Virus record (IMG/VR): IMGVR_UViG_3300031758_000687
Location: 1-21,095 of that record
Strand: one strand, 5' to 3'
From: a virus
Length of the DNA: 21,095 bases
In this document: in pieces, positions 7,335 through 16,137 of the stretch
Position numbering within the stretch: position 1 is the stretch's first letter
How the letters are laid out: each line of letters starts with the position of its first letter
Position numbers and translations under genes: made by a program
The notes under the pieces: model-generated
Told to the model about the DNA's origin: nothing
Databases searched by the model: none
The model's input: the letters and a program-made list of their open reading frames with translations, nothing else

Positions 7335-7805
7335 ATGTCACGCATTCAATCTGCTTTTGGCGACAGTTACCAAAAGGCATCCGCACATCTACGCACCAAG
7401 ACATTTGAGCTTGGTGGTCATGTCTTTAAGGTTCGCATCCCTTTGACCAAAGAGATGGAGCAAATTGAGACAGCAATCACAACCATTGACGATGAAGTCC
7501 TGAAGCAGCGATACGAAAAGATGTCGTCCAGCTTCCGTACTGGCACATTGATTGAGGGTGTGGAAATCACAGAAGATGATGTCATTGTTGAGGGCCGATC
7601 CACAAAGGATTTGGTCCGTCAAATCATCATGATGGAACAGCGAATTGTTTACTTCATCAGGCTGCTGGTTCCAGAGGTCGGTACTCTGGACAACTTGACC
7701 TATGAGGAAATTGACGCTGAGTGGCCTATGGCTGTGCAGTTGGAAATGATTGCCAAGATTGCAGAGGCAATCCAACCCGGCTACAAGGATTCCAGAAAAA
7801 ACTAA
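7335..7805 (+). CDS. tail assembly chaperone, short form (gpG-like)
   Basis: This 156-aa protein is the unshifted product of a chaperone pair comparable to lambda gpG and gpGT, which keeps the tape measure protein soluble and recruits tube subunits. It starts with AAGGA overlapping the previous stop. It has an N-terminal beta part (FELGGHVFKVRIPLTKEMEQIE), then long helices ending YEEIDAEWPMAVQLEMIAKIAEAIQPGY. The stop codon TAA follows a perfect slippery heptamer without a gap. Sequence similarity to lambda gpG is not obvious; the call rests on the position before the tape measure, size, and the frameshift signal. Confidence 0.85.
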   Translation: MSRIQSAFGDSYQKASAHLRTKTFELGGHVFKVRIPLTKEMEQIETAITTIDDEVLKQRYEKMSSSFRTGTLIEGVEITEDDVIVEGRSTKDLVRQIIMMEQRIVYFIRLLVPEVGTLDNLTYEEIDAEWPMAVQLEMIAKIAEAIQPGYKDSRKN

Positions 7806-8146
7806 TACAGGACGCCCACTCACAAGCCCGAGCGTATGTGTACGCTCACGGTGGGTGTCCTGACGATATTCCGGTCGATGACCTGCGGAACATTGAGATT
7901 ATGTTGGTTGATGGGATGATTGGGAACAAGGCTGTCTTGCTGGCGCTAAGTTCCTTGACCACAGGCAACTTAAACTCGAAAATGCAGAAGACGGCAAAGC
8001 CATTCCGAATGCAGGATGTCTTGCCGTCAACGCACGACTATATCGTCCCGCCTTTGAGCGAAGAGCAGCAGCGTGAACAGACGAACAAGCAATTGATGGC
8101 GTTTGTAGCGATGAAGCCCGGTTCGGAGGCATTCTTGAAAGTTTGA
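7335..8146 (+). CDS. tail assembly chaperone, long form made by -1 frameshift (gpGT-like)
   Basis: Ribosomes that slip one base back on A AAA AAC (7796-7802) read the next codon as CTA at 7802 and continue to the TGA at 8144-8146. The product is 270 aa: the 156 residues of the short form plus 114 more. The added part begins LIQDAHSQARAYVYAHGG, continues through a helical DLRNIEIMLVDGMIGNKAVLLAL segment, and ends in a charged EEQQREQTNKQLMAF region. In lambda the equivalent T part binds the tape measure. Only the region after 7802 in this frame has the expected character. An ATG exists earlier in the same frame (7721), but no gene starting there makes sense. Confidence 0.87.
7796..7862 (+). 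other. programmed -1 ribosomal frameshift signal (slippery site and stem)
   Basis: The slippery heptamer A AAA AAC occupies 7796-7802 in the correct phase (X XXY YYZ) and is followed at once by TAA. After a 5-base spacer comes a 12-bp stem: CAGGACGCCCAC at 7808-7819 pairs with GTGGGTGTCCTG at 7851-7862, with one G-U pair. Inside it lies a second, perfect 7-bp hairpin, GAGCGTA (7830-7836) with TACGCTC (7841-7847) and loop TGTG. Heptamer, spacer and stem all match the known design of -1 frameshift sites. Confidence 0.92.
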
Positions 8147-8147
8147 C

Positions 8148-8642
8148 ATGGCCTATACCCCTCAAGGGCAAAAATACCAGCTAACCGGATTTGCTGAGTT
8201 TGAGCAGCAATTACAAGAGATGGCTAGGGATTTTCGGGGTGACTTGGTTGCTAGGAACACTCTTGTTCCTGCGGCTAAGTCGGCTATGGAGTCGGTTTTG
8301 AACTCTGCCAAGTCCAAGGCCAGAGTTGGCGATAAGCCAAGGGATGCCGACAATCCATTTCACATGAGAGACACCATTCGCGTGAATGCTCGCGTCCCAA
8401 GCGAAAGGGATAAACGCAGTGAATATGTCAATGAAACTGATGCGGCAATTGCGGTTGTATCAGTCAAAAAGAGTGCTGTTTCACTGGCAAACGAGTTTGG
8501 CACTAAGAAGACGCCAGCAAACCCTTTTTTACGCCCTGCATTGCAAGAAAACGTACAGACAGTACTTGGCGCACTAAAATCTGAATTGGCTCAAGGAATC
8601 GTTGATTACGCCAAGAAACTGGAACGCAAGAGGAACAAATAA
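8148..8642 (+). CDS. HK97 gp10-like neck / tail completion protein
   Basis: This 164-aa protein matches the HK97 gp10-like family. It has LTGFAEFEQQLQEM at residues 12-25, an R-x-x-L-x-P-A-A-K helix, HMRDTIRVNA (72-81), then after a beta hairpin ANEFGT (114-119) and PANPFLRPAL (123-132). This last FGT...P-A-x-P-F-L-R-P block is the family signature. The protein is thought to act at the neck or in tail joining. It normally lies between the head-closure and tail-terminator genes. Here it comes after the chaperones, one base after the long-form stop. Its own TAA overlaps the tape measure ATG by one base. Confidence 0.85.
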   Translation: MAYTPQGQKYQLTGFAEFEQQLQEMARDFRGDLVARNTLVPAAKSAMESVLNSAKSKARVGDKPRDADNPFHMRDTIRVNARVPSERDKRSEYVNETDAAIAVVSVKKSAVSLANEFGTKKTPANPFLRPALQENVQTVLGALKSELAQGIVDYAKKLERKRNK

Positions 8643-11080
8643 TGGCTTCACAAAACATTGCCCGACTTGGCGTTGTCCTTGGCTTGGACACGGCTGAATT
8701 TACTGCGTCTATCGATAAAGCCATTTCTGAAAATGCGAAGCTGAAAAATGCGATTCGCCGCGACACTGATGCTGCGGCAAAAGAGTTGAGAGAGCTAACT
8801 CACGCCACTGATGATTATGGTAAGGCATTGTCTCGCGTTGAGTTGATGCAGCGTGAGACAACCAGCGGCAAATTCATGAACGCTACTTCTGACATGAAGA
8901 GGCGTTTGATGGATCAGGCGGCAGCTTATGACAAGATGGCTGCTTCTGCTAAGAATGCGACTAACGCTCAGTTTAAGATGAACGAGCAACAGAAGATTCA
9001 GTTGACTTACCAAACAACTGACTTGGTGACACAGATCGCTTCCGGCCAAAGCCCATTTATCGCCATCTTGCAGCAGGGTGGTCAGCTTAAAGACGTCATG
9101 GGTGGCGTAGGCAATGCGCTCCGTGCTGTTGGCTCTTTGTTTACGCCTGTAACAATTGGCGCTGGCGGTGCTGCACTGGCAATTGGCACTATGGCTCTTG
9201 CCGCATATCAGGCGGCAGATGACTTGCACAGGCTGCAAGACGCATTGACATTGACAGGCAAGTTTTCTGGCGTAACCGAAGAATCTTTCTTCAGGCTTGC
9301 CAAGACACTTAGCGAAAGCACAAACGCAAGCATTGGCAAAACTAAAGATGCTTTGATGGAAGTAATTTCCACAGGCCAGTTTACTGGCAAGGCTTTTGAG
9401 GCAGTCACTCAAGCAGTCATCACTTATTCTGAGATTGCAGGCGTTAGCGCAAAAGAAGCAACTGACAAACTAAAAGGCGGTTTGAACGGCACTACTGAAG
9501 GCGCAAAGTCTCTTAATAAAGAGATGAACTTTTTGACGCTTGAGCAGTACAAGCAAATTGAAGCCCTTGAAAGGGCAGGCAAAAAACAAGAGGCCGCACA
9601 AGTTGTGGCTGTAGCCCTGAACACCAAACTTGAGCAACAGCGCCGAGAGCTTGGCATTCTTGAGGGAGCTTGGAAGGATGTTACAAAAGCTGTCAGCGGT
9701 TATTACGACAAGCTGAAAGAATTGCTTACAGGTCCAACTCAGACCGAGACTTTGGACTCATTGACCAATCAAATTGATATGGTCAAGAAAAAGCTGGCTG
9801 GAACCAAAGAGGATGAGGACACTGTTTTCACTCGTGGATGGCGCAAAACTCTTGCGGCTCTTGAAGCAGCCAAAGAAAACATCCTTGAAATTCAGCGACT
9901 GCAAAACAGATCAACAACAGCCAAAGATGTTGGCGATGCCAAAGCCAAAATTGACGAGTACGACAAGTACAAGGGAATGCTGCGTAGCAAAGCATTTGAA
10001 GTCGCCAAAGCTCAGACCGATGCAGAGTTTGCAGGCGCTCGTGTAGGTGTTGGAGAGATTGAGGCTTTGCAGCTTGAGTCAATGAAGAAGTTGGCTGATG
10101 CTCGCACAGAGATGGCGCAAAAGAACCGTGAAGAAGACGGCAGGGCCACCGCGCAGAACCTTGAGATTTACAAAAATAAGGCTATCGTCATTGCCACTGA
10201 GACTGCCGAAAGGATTAGGCAAATTCGCACCAAATATATGCTTGCCGAATTTGCTGATGAGCAAAAACTGCGTGATGAAGCAAATCTTGCTAGAGCGACT
10301 GAAGATAATCGACTGGCTGCTATCCGCACTCAAAATCAAGGCAGAACCAGAGAAATGGAATTTGCCAAAGAGCAACTGGAGATGCGGAACAAGATGATCT
10401 TTGCAATGGAGAAAGAGCAAAGGCTTGCACAGCTTTCGCTTGAGTACGCACGGCGCAGGAAAGAGGTTGAAGCGCAAGGCGGTCCTGACCAGCAGTTTAA
10501 CCTTGACCAAATTGACCGCCAAGAGCAAATGGCAAAGCTGTTTATTGAGATTGAGACATCCATGCTCAGGACGCAGCGTGTGTTTGACTCTGTGTGGAAC
10601 AACATGAGTTCTGCCATTGACAACTTTGTCAAGACTGGCAAGTTGAGCATGAAAGACTTTGCTCGTAGCGTCATCCAAGACTTAATTGCCATGCACATGA
10701 AGATGCAGGCTATGACGTTGCTGCGTGGTTTGTTTGCCAGATTTGCTCCTACAACTGGCATTGGCAACCCAAGTATGTATGCTCTTAATGCGCCATCAGG
10801 TAGCGGCATCGGCCTAAGAGCCAATGGCGGCCCTGTTTCTGCTAACACTCCATACATGGTTGGCGAGAAAGGTCCAGAAATGTTTGTTCCATCGGGATCG
10901 GGCACGATCATCCCGAACCACAGCATGGGCATGACAACCACCACCAACGTGACAAACAACTACATTAATGCCATTGACACCAAATCGTTTGAAGATCGTC
11001 TTCTAGGCAGTTCTAACGCGATTTGGGCGGCTAATCAGTACGCCAACAAGAACCTCGCTACCAATTTCGGGAGAACATAA
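8642..11080 (+). CDS. tape measure protein
   Basis: This 812-aa protein fixes tail length and is ejected ahead of the DNA. Residues 100-240 resemble the TMP_2 / lambda gpH family (YQTTDLVTQIASGQSPFIAILQQGG near 124-148). A hydrophobic Gly/Ala-rich segment at about 156-195 could insert into the host membrane. Long charged coiled coils run from about 300 to 640. Residues 643-690 match the lambda tape-measure C-terminal domain (DNFVKTGKLSMKDFARSVI). A closing GGPVSANTPYMVGEKGPEMF motif near 726-745 is also typical. At about 0.15 nm per residue the tail would be near 120 nm long (inference). Its ATG and the next gene's ATG overlap the adjacent stops, indicating coupled translation. Confidence 0.93.
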   Translation: MASQNIARLGVVLGLDTAEFTASIDKAISENAKLKNAIRRDTDAAAKELRELTHATDDYGKALSRVELMQRETTSGKFMNATSDMKRRLMDQAAAYDKMAASAKNATNAQFKMNEQQKIQLTYQTTDLVTQIASGQSPFIAILQQGGQLKDVMGGVGNALRAVGSLFTPVTIGAGGAALAIGTMALAAYQAADDLHRLQDALTLTGKFSGVTEESFFRLAKTLSESTNASIGKTKDALMEVISTGQFTGKAFEAVTQAVITYSEIAGVSAKEATDKLKGGLNGTTEGAKSLNKEMNFLTLEQYKQIEALERAGKKQEAAQVVAVALNTKLEQQRRELGILEGAWKDVTKAVSGYYDKLKELLTGPTQTETLDSLTNQIDMVKKKLAGTKEDEDTVFTRGWRKTLAALEAAKENILEIQRLQNRSTTAKDVGDAKAKIDEYDKYKGMLRSKAFEVAKAQTDAEFAGARVGVGEIEALQLESMKKLADARTEMAQKNREEDGRATAQNLEIYKNKAIVIATETAERIRQIRTKYMLAEFADEQKLRDEANLARATEDNRLAAIRTQNQGRTREMEFAKEQLEMRNKMIFAMEKEQRLAQLSLEYARRRKEVEAQGGPDQQFNLDQIDRQEQMAKLFIEIETSMLRTQRVFDSVWNNMSSAIDNFVKTGKLSMKDFARSVIQDLIAMHMKMQAMTLLRGLFARFAPTTGIGNPSMYALNAPSGSGIGLRANGGPVSANTPYMVGEKGPEMFVPSGSGTIIPNHSMGMTTTTNVTNNYINAIDTKSFEDRLLGSSNAIWAANQYANKNLATNFGRT

Positions 11081-11730
11081 TGTCGTTCCAGACCATCTTT
11101 GAGAATCAGCAGTCCATGACTGTGAATAACCGAAGGACGGTAGGCCAGCAGGTCAGCCGTTCTGGTCAGGTGCGCGTGGCTCAATACCTTACTGCTGTGC
11201 CGTGGGTGTTTACAGTTGTGCCTCACAACTATCTGCCTTATGCGACTTCCCGAGACATCATTCAAACGATTGACAACCTTGATCGCCAGTTGCCAGAGAC
11301 AATCACGTTCAACAGCGGCAACTTGTCTTGGTTTACTGCGTATCAGGGTGAATTGACTCTTCCGCAAGTAAATGCCTTGACTTTGGCTGCTGTGCCTGCT
11401 GCCAACTCGCAAATTATTTCTGTTGGCAATCTTCCATCCGTGCCTTCAGCAAGGATTGTGTTTAAGGCTGGTGATTTCTTGCAGATGGGTCAATACACAT
11501 ACAAAGTGCGCCAAGATGTTTTGCGCGGCGTTAACACAACTGTATCCGTCAGCCTGCATCGTCCTGTGATTGGCACTGTGTCTGTTGGCACTTTGACCAA
11601 CGTAGGAAACGATTGTACTTTTACAGTCTTGGCAGAAAAATGCCCAACCTATACACTTATGCCAGCACCCGGAAGTGCCTTTGTGCAATGGGATGAAGCG
11701 TTTGTATTTAGAGAGGACATTACAGGATGA
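11080..11730 (+). CDS. minor tail protein, possibly distal tail protein
   Basis: This 216-aa protein follows the tape measure with a TAATG overlap, the place of lambda gpM. It is mainly beta-rich: a long N-terminal region with tandem Q/S/T strands, a central hairpin SLSWFTAY-like segment (GNLSWFTAYQGEL), then IVFKAGDFLQMGQYTYKVRQDVLRG followed by SLHRPVIG. The GDxxQ...TYKV...V.LHRP pattern resembles small beta-barrel modules in distal tail and baseplate-hub proteins of many siphophages. No enzyme motif is seen. Function is assigned by position and fold impression only. Confidence 0.6.
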   Translation: MSFQTIFENQQSMTVNNRRTVGQQVSRSGQVRVAQYLTAVPWVFTVVPHNYLPYATSRDIIQTIDNLDRQLPETITFNSGNLSWFTAYQGELTLPQVNALTLAAVPAANSQIISVGNLPSVPSARIVFKAGDFLQMGQYTYKVRQDVLRGVNTTVSVSLHRPVIGTVSVGTLTNVGNDCTFTVLAEKCPTYTLMPAPGSAFVQWDEAFVFREDITG

Positions 11731-12365
11731 CTACAACAATGACCGCGCTGAATAGCTCGTCTATTCAGCAAGCAGAATTTATTAGGCTTACTGTTTCGTC
11801 AAACATATATACGTTTTGCAACGCAGCGTCACCAATCACTGTCAACGGCATCGCGTTCACAAACCTTGGTAGTCTGCTGCAACTGAGCGACATCAAGCGA
11901 GACATCAAAGCAACTAGCTCTGACTTGTCTGTGTCCTTGACTGGAGTTGACGGAACTAACGTGGCTGTTGTTTTGGGGTCTAACATTAAAGGTTCACGCA
12001 TTGAGGTGTGGCGTGGATTCTTGGACTCCAACAACCAAATCATTACAACGCCTACGCAGCAGTTTTTCAAGCGTTATCAAGGCATTGTTTCCAATTACTC
12101 AATCACAGAAGACTTCAACGAGCAGCTACGCATTCGCGTGGCAACTGTTGGTCTGTCCTGTGCCTCGTTCCGGACAATCCTTGAGAACCGTGTTGGCGGT
12201 GTACGCACGACACCAAAGATTTGGCAGGTGTACTATCCAAACGACACAAGCATGAACCGAGTTCCGACTATTGCTGGCTCATACTTTGACTTTGGCGGTC
12301 AACCCAATACCTCTGGCAGTCAGGCTTCATCTAACGCACCATCACAAAGAATCTTTGGACGATGA
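11727..12365 (+). CDS. minor tail protein, gpL-like position
   Basis: This 212-aa protein overlaps the previous gene by ATGA. The N-terminal half is beta-rich (ITVNGIAFTNLGSLLQLSDIKRDI, then SDLSVSLTGVDG, and IEVWRGFLD). The second half has NRVGGVRTTPKIW (154-166) followed by YYPNDTSMNRVPTIAGSYFDFGG. That pattern, Gly-Arg-Arg-Thr-like then a Trp/Tyr and D-x-x-M-x-x-V-P before an F-G, recurs in tail-tip adaptor proteins encoded between the tape measure and gpJ in many siphophages. In lambda this slot holds gpL. No Cys cluster as in lambda gpL is present. It probably connects the tube end to the tip protein. Confidence 0.65.
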   Translation: MTTTMTALNSSSIQQAEFIRLTVSSNIYTFCNAASPITVNGIAFTNLGSLLQLSDIKRDIKATSSDLSVSLTGVDGTNVAVVLGSNIKGSRIEVWRGFLDSNNQIITTPTQQFFKRYQGIVSNYSITEDFNEQLRIRVATVGLSCASFRTILENRVGGVRTTPKIWQVYYPNDTSMNRVPTIAGSYFDFGGQPNTSGSQASSNAPSQRIFGR

Positions 12366-12808
12366 TAAGACTAGCGACAAGATACGACATACCACGACTG
12401 CTTGAGATTGTTGAGGCGTATGCCTTTGAGAATCCCATTACGGTTTTGGGTAAACAGGTCAATCATGACCCTAAATATGTTGAGAGCTTGTTGTTTGGCA
12501 TCATCATGGGGCGCGGGTTTGTCTATATAGATAAGCACATGAGAGGCGCAATTATTGGCATCAAGAATCAGAACATCTGGTGTCCAAAGGTGAGAGAATT
12601 GAATGAGTTGCTTTGGTGGGTAGAGCCTGAGTACAGAAACGGCACAATTGGTGGTCGGCTCTGGAAAGCGTTTGACCAGCAAGCCGATCAGATGTTGAGC
12701 AGTGGCGATGTTCATTGCGTCATTACATCTGTATCGGCATCAGGCCCATTGATTGATTACACCAAGCGCGGCTACAAGGCGGTTGGCGCTAGTTTTGTGA
12801 AGGAATAG
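12362..12808 (+). CDS. GNAT-family N-acetyltransferase-like protein in the tail operon
   Basis: This 148-aa protein has the full GNAT layout: an N-terminal RLATRYDIPRLLEIVEAY strand-helix, central strands around GRGFVYIDKHMRGAIIGIK, the LLWWVEPEYRNGTIGGRLWKAF acetyl-CoA loop (R92-N-G-T-I-G-G98), and a C-terminal IDYTKRGYKAVGASF strand, the usual end of GNAT domains. It overlaps the gpL-like gene by ATGA and is followed after two bases by the tip gene, so it is firmly part of the tail operon. In lambda this position holds gpK and gpI, and no NlpC/P60 peptidase is seen here. Substrate is unknown; possible roles are modification of a tail protein or of a host target. Confidence 0.8.
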   Translation: MIRLATRYDIPRLLEIVEAYAFENPITVLGKQVNHDPKYVESLLFGIIMGRGFVYIDKHMRGAIIGIKNQNIWCPKVRELNELLWWVEPEYRNGTIGGRLWKAFDQQADQMLSSGDVHCVITSVSASGPLIDYTKRGYKAVGASFVKE

Positions 12809-12810
12809 AT

Positions 12811-15800
12811 ATGGTTGGGTCAATGATTGTTGCCGCAGTTACAAAGACTGCTATTGCTGCGTTTACATATGGACAAATTGCGGCTGCTTTTGTGATTAAC
12901 TTTGCAGTGTCTAGCATTGTGTCTCGTGTATTTGCACCAGACGCAGGAAGCAGCCAAGCAATCGACAACGGCGTTCGCCAGCAAGTTCCCCCGTCATCTA
13001 CCAACAGCATTCCAATTGTTTACGGAGATGCTTACTGCGGCGGCAGGTTTGTTGATGCCGTCTTGAGTACAGACGCCAAAACAATGTACTACGTCATGGT
13101 TGTCTCGCACATCAGTCCAAATGGTCAGTTTACGTTTGACCAATCTGATATGTATTGGGGCGATAGGAAAATTGCATTTGACGCAACTGACAGGACAAGG
13201 GTTGTTAGCCTTACTGATGGCGCTGGCGGCGTTGACACAAAGGTTAGCGGCAACCTGTTTATCGCCTTGTACACATCAACACAGGCTGGTGTGATTAGCT
13301 CGACCAATGGCGCATCTTTGCCGAACATCTTTATGGGTGGCAGCGACATTCCCTTAGAGACTCGTTGGTTAAGTAACGTCAGGCAAATGAATGGCTTGGC
13401 TTTTGCAATCATCAAGCTGAACTACAACCGAGATGCAGAAACAACGGGTATGCAAACCGTTACGTTTAAAGCCCGTCAATATCTCAATGGAACTGGCGCT
13501 GCAAAGCCGGGTGATGTTTGGTATGACTACATCACAAACGAACTGTATGGCGGCGCTATGGCTGCTGACATTGTTGATGCAACTTCTGCTGCTGCTTTGA
13601 ACACATACTCGGACGGCTTGATTCCCTACTTGCAAAATGGCACACAGTTTTTTCAGCCACGCTATCGCATCAACGGTGTTATTGATACAGGCCAATCATG
13701 TTTGGAGAACATCAACGCAATCATGATTGCTTGCGACTCTTGGAATCAATACAACGCAGCCAAAGGGCAGTGGGGTGTTGTCATCAACAAGGCAGAAACA
13801 ACAGCACTTGCGTTTGATGACAGCAACATCATTGGCGAGATTCGCGTCAGTGCTTATGACATTACTAGCAGCGTAAACCAAATTGAAGCCGAGTTCCCAA
13901 GCAAAGAGAACCGCGATCAATCTGACTTTGTGTACTACGAAACACCCGCTGGATTGCTGTATCCCAACGAACCAGTAAACAAGTCTTCCATCCAATTGTC
14001 GATGGTTAATGACTCTGTGCAAGCTCAGTATTTGGCTTCCCGCATTCTTGAACAGGCTCGTGAAGACCTGATCGTCAACATCAGCACCGCATACACGGGC
14101 ATTCAAGTTGACGCTGGTGATGTCATCTCAATCACAAACTCATCCTACGGCTGGACGGCAAAGCTGTTTCGTGTCATGAAGGTGTCTGAAGTCAGTTTGC
14201 CTGATGGCAATCTTGGTGCAACCTTTGAGTTGAATGAATACAACGCACAGGTGTATGACGACCGCGACATTACTAAATACACCCCTGCGCCAAACACAAA
14301 TTTGCCGGACCCTGCAAACTTTGGCAACTTGATTGCGCCAATTGTTGTGTCGTCATTCCCAAGTTCGCCAGTGCCTAGCTTTACTGTTCAGCCTTACGTT
14401 GGCAGCGGTGGATTTGTCACCTATGCAGAAGTTTGGTATTCGGCATTTAGCAACCCAACAGCATCGCAAATTTACTTGGGCGGCACAACAAGCATTCCAA
14501 GCAACGGAGTGCCTTACTCTGCTGGTCAGACGCTGCCAACAGTTGAGGTGCAGATTCCGGCAGGCAATTGGTACTTGTTCTATCGCCTTGTCAATCCTGT
14601 GGCTACAAGCCAATATTCGCCAGCAAGTGCTTTGTTTAACTGGAGGCCAACTACTTTCCAATACACCGAAAGATACCTTGCTGTGCGTTATGCAGACAAC
14701 GCCACAGGCACATCTGGCTTTAGCACAAACCCTCGCAACAAGACGTATTACGGCTTGCAGAATAACGTCACAGCCAATGCCAGCACTAACCCTGCTGACT
14801 ACACTTGGTATGCAGGCAACTTTGGCTCATCAAATTATTTGCTGTATGCAAATCGAACAAATCGCAAGTTTAGTTTTGCCGTAGGAAATGCTGCGTTCAA
14901 CAACCTTGGCGGCGCTTTTGTGCCTACTGAATCATCTGTGTACGACACTTCTGTTTGGGGCGCGCTAGAAGACGGGACTAACTTTATTGATCTTGACTTG
15001 CGAACTGGTCAATTGACCAAAGCAGGAACAACAGCAATTAGTTCTGCCGATGGTTTGTTGAGTGTGAGCAACAATACAAACGGCTCAATGATTGTGTCTT
15101 TGCAAAAGTTCCTCAACTTTGGCAATGGTGTTTACTCCAAGACGTTTAACGCAGCCACTTTGACCGTTGATGTGTTTGGTCGTGTTGTCGGATTCACGCA
15201 GCCTGATGACTTCTTTTACACAGAAAATGTTTTCATTGCAACATCTGGACAGACCACTTTTAGCGTCAATCATGTTGTAGGCAACATTCTTGTATTTCGT
15301 GATGGCGTACTGCAAGACACAAGCGATTACTCTGAAACGACCACAACTGTAGTTTTAGATAATGCTTGCGCTTCTGGCGAGGTTGTGACTGTATTCAACA
15401 TGAGGGCCGTCAGTACAGATCAATACTACGAAAACTTGAACGTAACAATTGTCTCAAGTACAGCCAACTCAATTACCTATAGCGCACCAGCTTATCAAAT
15501 TATCAGCGCAGGCGACCTGCTTTGCTTTGCAGCCGCACAGCCTCAGCCAGCAGACACGCCTACAACCTACACTGTTCAGTCTGTCAACACGACCACCAAA
15601 ACAATTGTGTTTACAACCAACATTGCTGGAGCAACCAATGGGTTTAGCGCGTTTAGGCGTAGGGCTGCTGGTTCAACATACAGGCCGTTTAGCCGATACA
15701 CGGTTGACTTGAGTGCTGCTAACTCATACGAGCCGCCTGAGTTCACGATTCGCAATGGTTTTGAAATGGTTTACGTCAACGGCGCACAATTTAGCGAAAT

Positions 15801-16128
15801 TGACTATGACCTTTCTGGCAATTCAATTGGCGGCTTCCCGGCTGGTGTGGCTGGAAAAATGACGTTCATCATGTTTTCTGAAAACAACTTTGGTGTTCCG
15901 GCATCCAACGTGACAAACACTGTGGCTTATTCCATCAATGGAGCTTTGAGCTATGTCTTCCCAAGCAATCCCTTGGCTATGGAAGTGTATGCAAACGGAG
16001 CTTTGCTGGCCCAAGGAACTGGCTTGGACTACACGGCAAACTCGGCTGGATACAATCTGGTTCAAGCCTTCAACAACAACTTTACCTTGCTCAATCAGCA
16101 AACTTTTGCTAGGATTGGCCCCGCATAA
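12811..16128 (+). CDS. tail tip / central fibre protein, gpJ-like
   Basis: This 1105-aa protein is the likely host-recognising hub at the tail tip. Residues 5-42 are hydrophobic (AAVTKTAIAAFTYGQIAAAFVINFAV), a feature often seen at the start of gpJ-like proteins. The hub part runs to about residue 490 and includes YGDAYCGGRFVDAV, IKLNYNRDAE, GDVWYDYITNELYGGAM and IQVDAGDVISITNSSYGW near 431-447, the standard gpJ core. The C-terminal half is beta-rich fibre. It holds three related modules centred on VFRDG (828), VYVNG (987) and VYANG (1059), each followed by a D-Y pair. AAGGA precedes the ATG. The C-terminal region is expected to carry receptor specificity. Confidence 0.86.
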   Translation: MVGSMIVAAVTKTAIAAFTYGQIAAAFVINFAVSSIVSRVFAPDAGSSQAIDNGVRQQVPPSSTNSIPIVYGDAYCGGRFVDAVLSTDAKTMYYVMVVSHISPNGQFTFDQSDMYWGDRKIAFDATDRTRVVSLTDGAGGVDTKVSGNLFIALYTSTQAGVISSTNGASLPNIFMGGSDIPLETRWLSNVRQMNGLAFAIIKLNYNRDAETTGMQTVTFKARQYLNGTGAAKPGDVWYDYITNELYGGAMAADIVDATSAAALNTYSDGLIPYLQNGTQFFQPRYRINGVIDTGQSCLENINAIMIACDSWNQYNAAKGQWGVVINKAETTALAFDDSNIIGEIRVSAYDITSSVNQIEAEFPSKENRDQSDFVYYETPAGLLYPNEPVNKSSIQLSMVNDSVQAQYLASRILEQAREDLIVNISTAYTGIQVDAGDVISITNSSYGWTAKLFRVMKVSEVSLPDGNLGATFELNEYNAQVYDDRDITKYTPAPNTNLPDPANFGNLIAPIVVSSFPSSPVPSFTVQPYVGSGGFVTYAEVWYSAFSNPTASQIYLGGTTSIPSNGVPYSAGQTLPTVEVQIPAGNWYLFYRLVNPVATSQYSPASALFNWRPTTFQYTERYLAVRYADNATGTSGFSTNPRNKTYYGLQNNVTANASTNPADYTWYAGNFGSSNYLLYANRTNRKFSFAVGNAAFNNLGGAFVPTESSVYDTSVWGALEDGTNFIDLDLRTGQLTKAGTTAISSADGLLSVSNNTNGSMIVSLQKFLNFGNGVYSKTFNAATLTVDVFGRVVGFTQPDDFFYTENVFIATSGQTTFSVNHVVGNILVFRDGVLQDTSDYSETTTTVVLDNACASGEVVTVFNMRAVSTDQYYENLNVTIVSSTANSITYSAPAYQIISAGDLLCFAAAQPQPADTPTTYTVQSVNTTTKTIVFTTNIAGATNGFSAFRRRAAGSTYRPFSRYTVDLSAANSYEPPEFTIRNGFEMVYVNGAQFSEIDYDLSGNSIGGFPAGVAGKMTFIMFSENNFGVPASNVTNTVAYSINGALSYVFPSNPLAMEVYANGALLAQGTGLDYTANSAGYNLVQAFNNNFTLLNQQTFARIGPA

Positions 16129-16137
16129 GGATATGAA

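Noticed and set aside
7721-8146. A separate gene starting at the ATG at 7721
   Set aside because: The first 27 codons overlap the short chaperone and make no sense as protein. The sensible part begins exactly at the -1 frameshift site, so this frame is the extension of the fusion.
14333-14884. A 183-codon plus-strand frame inside the tip gene
   Set aside because: Sits in another frame of the 1105-codon tip gene, rich in Cys/Gln/Leu, with no family likeness.
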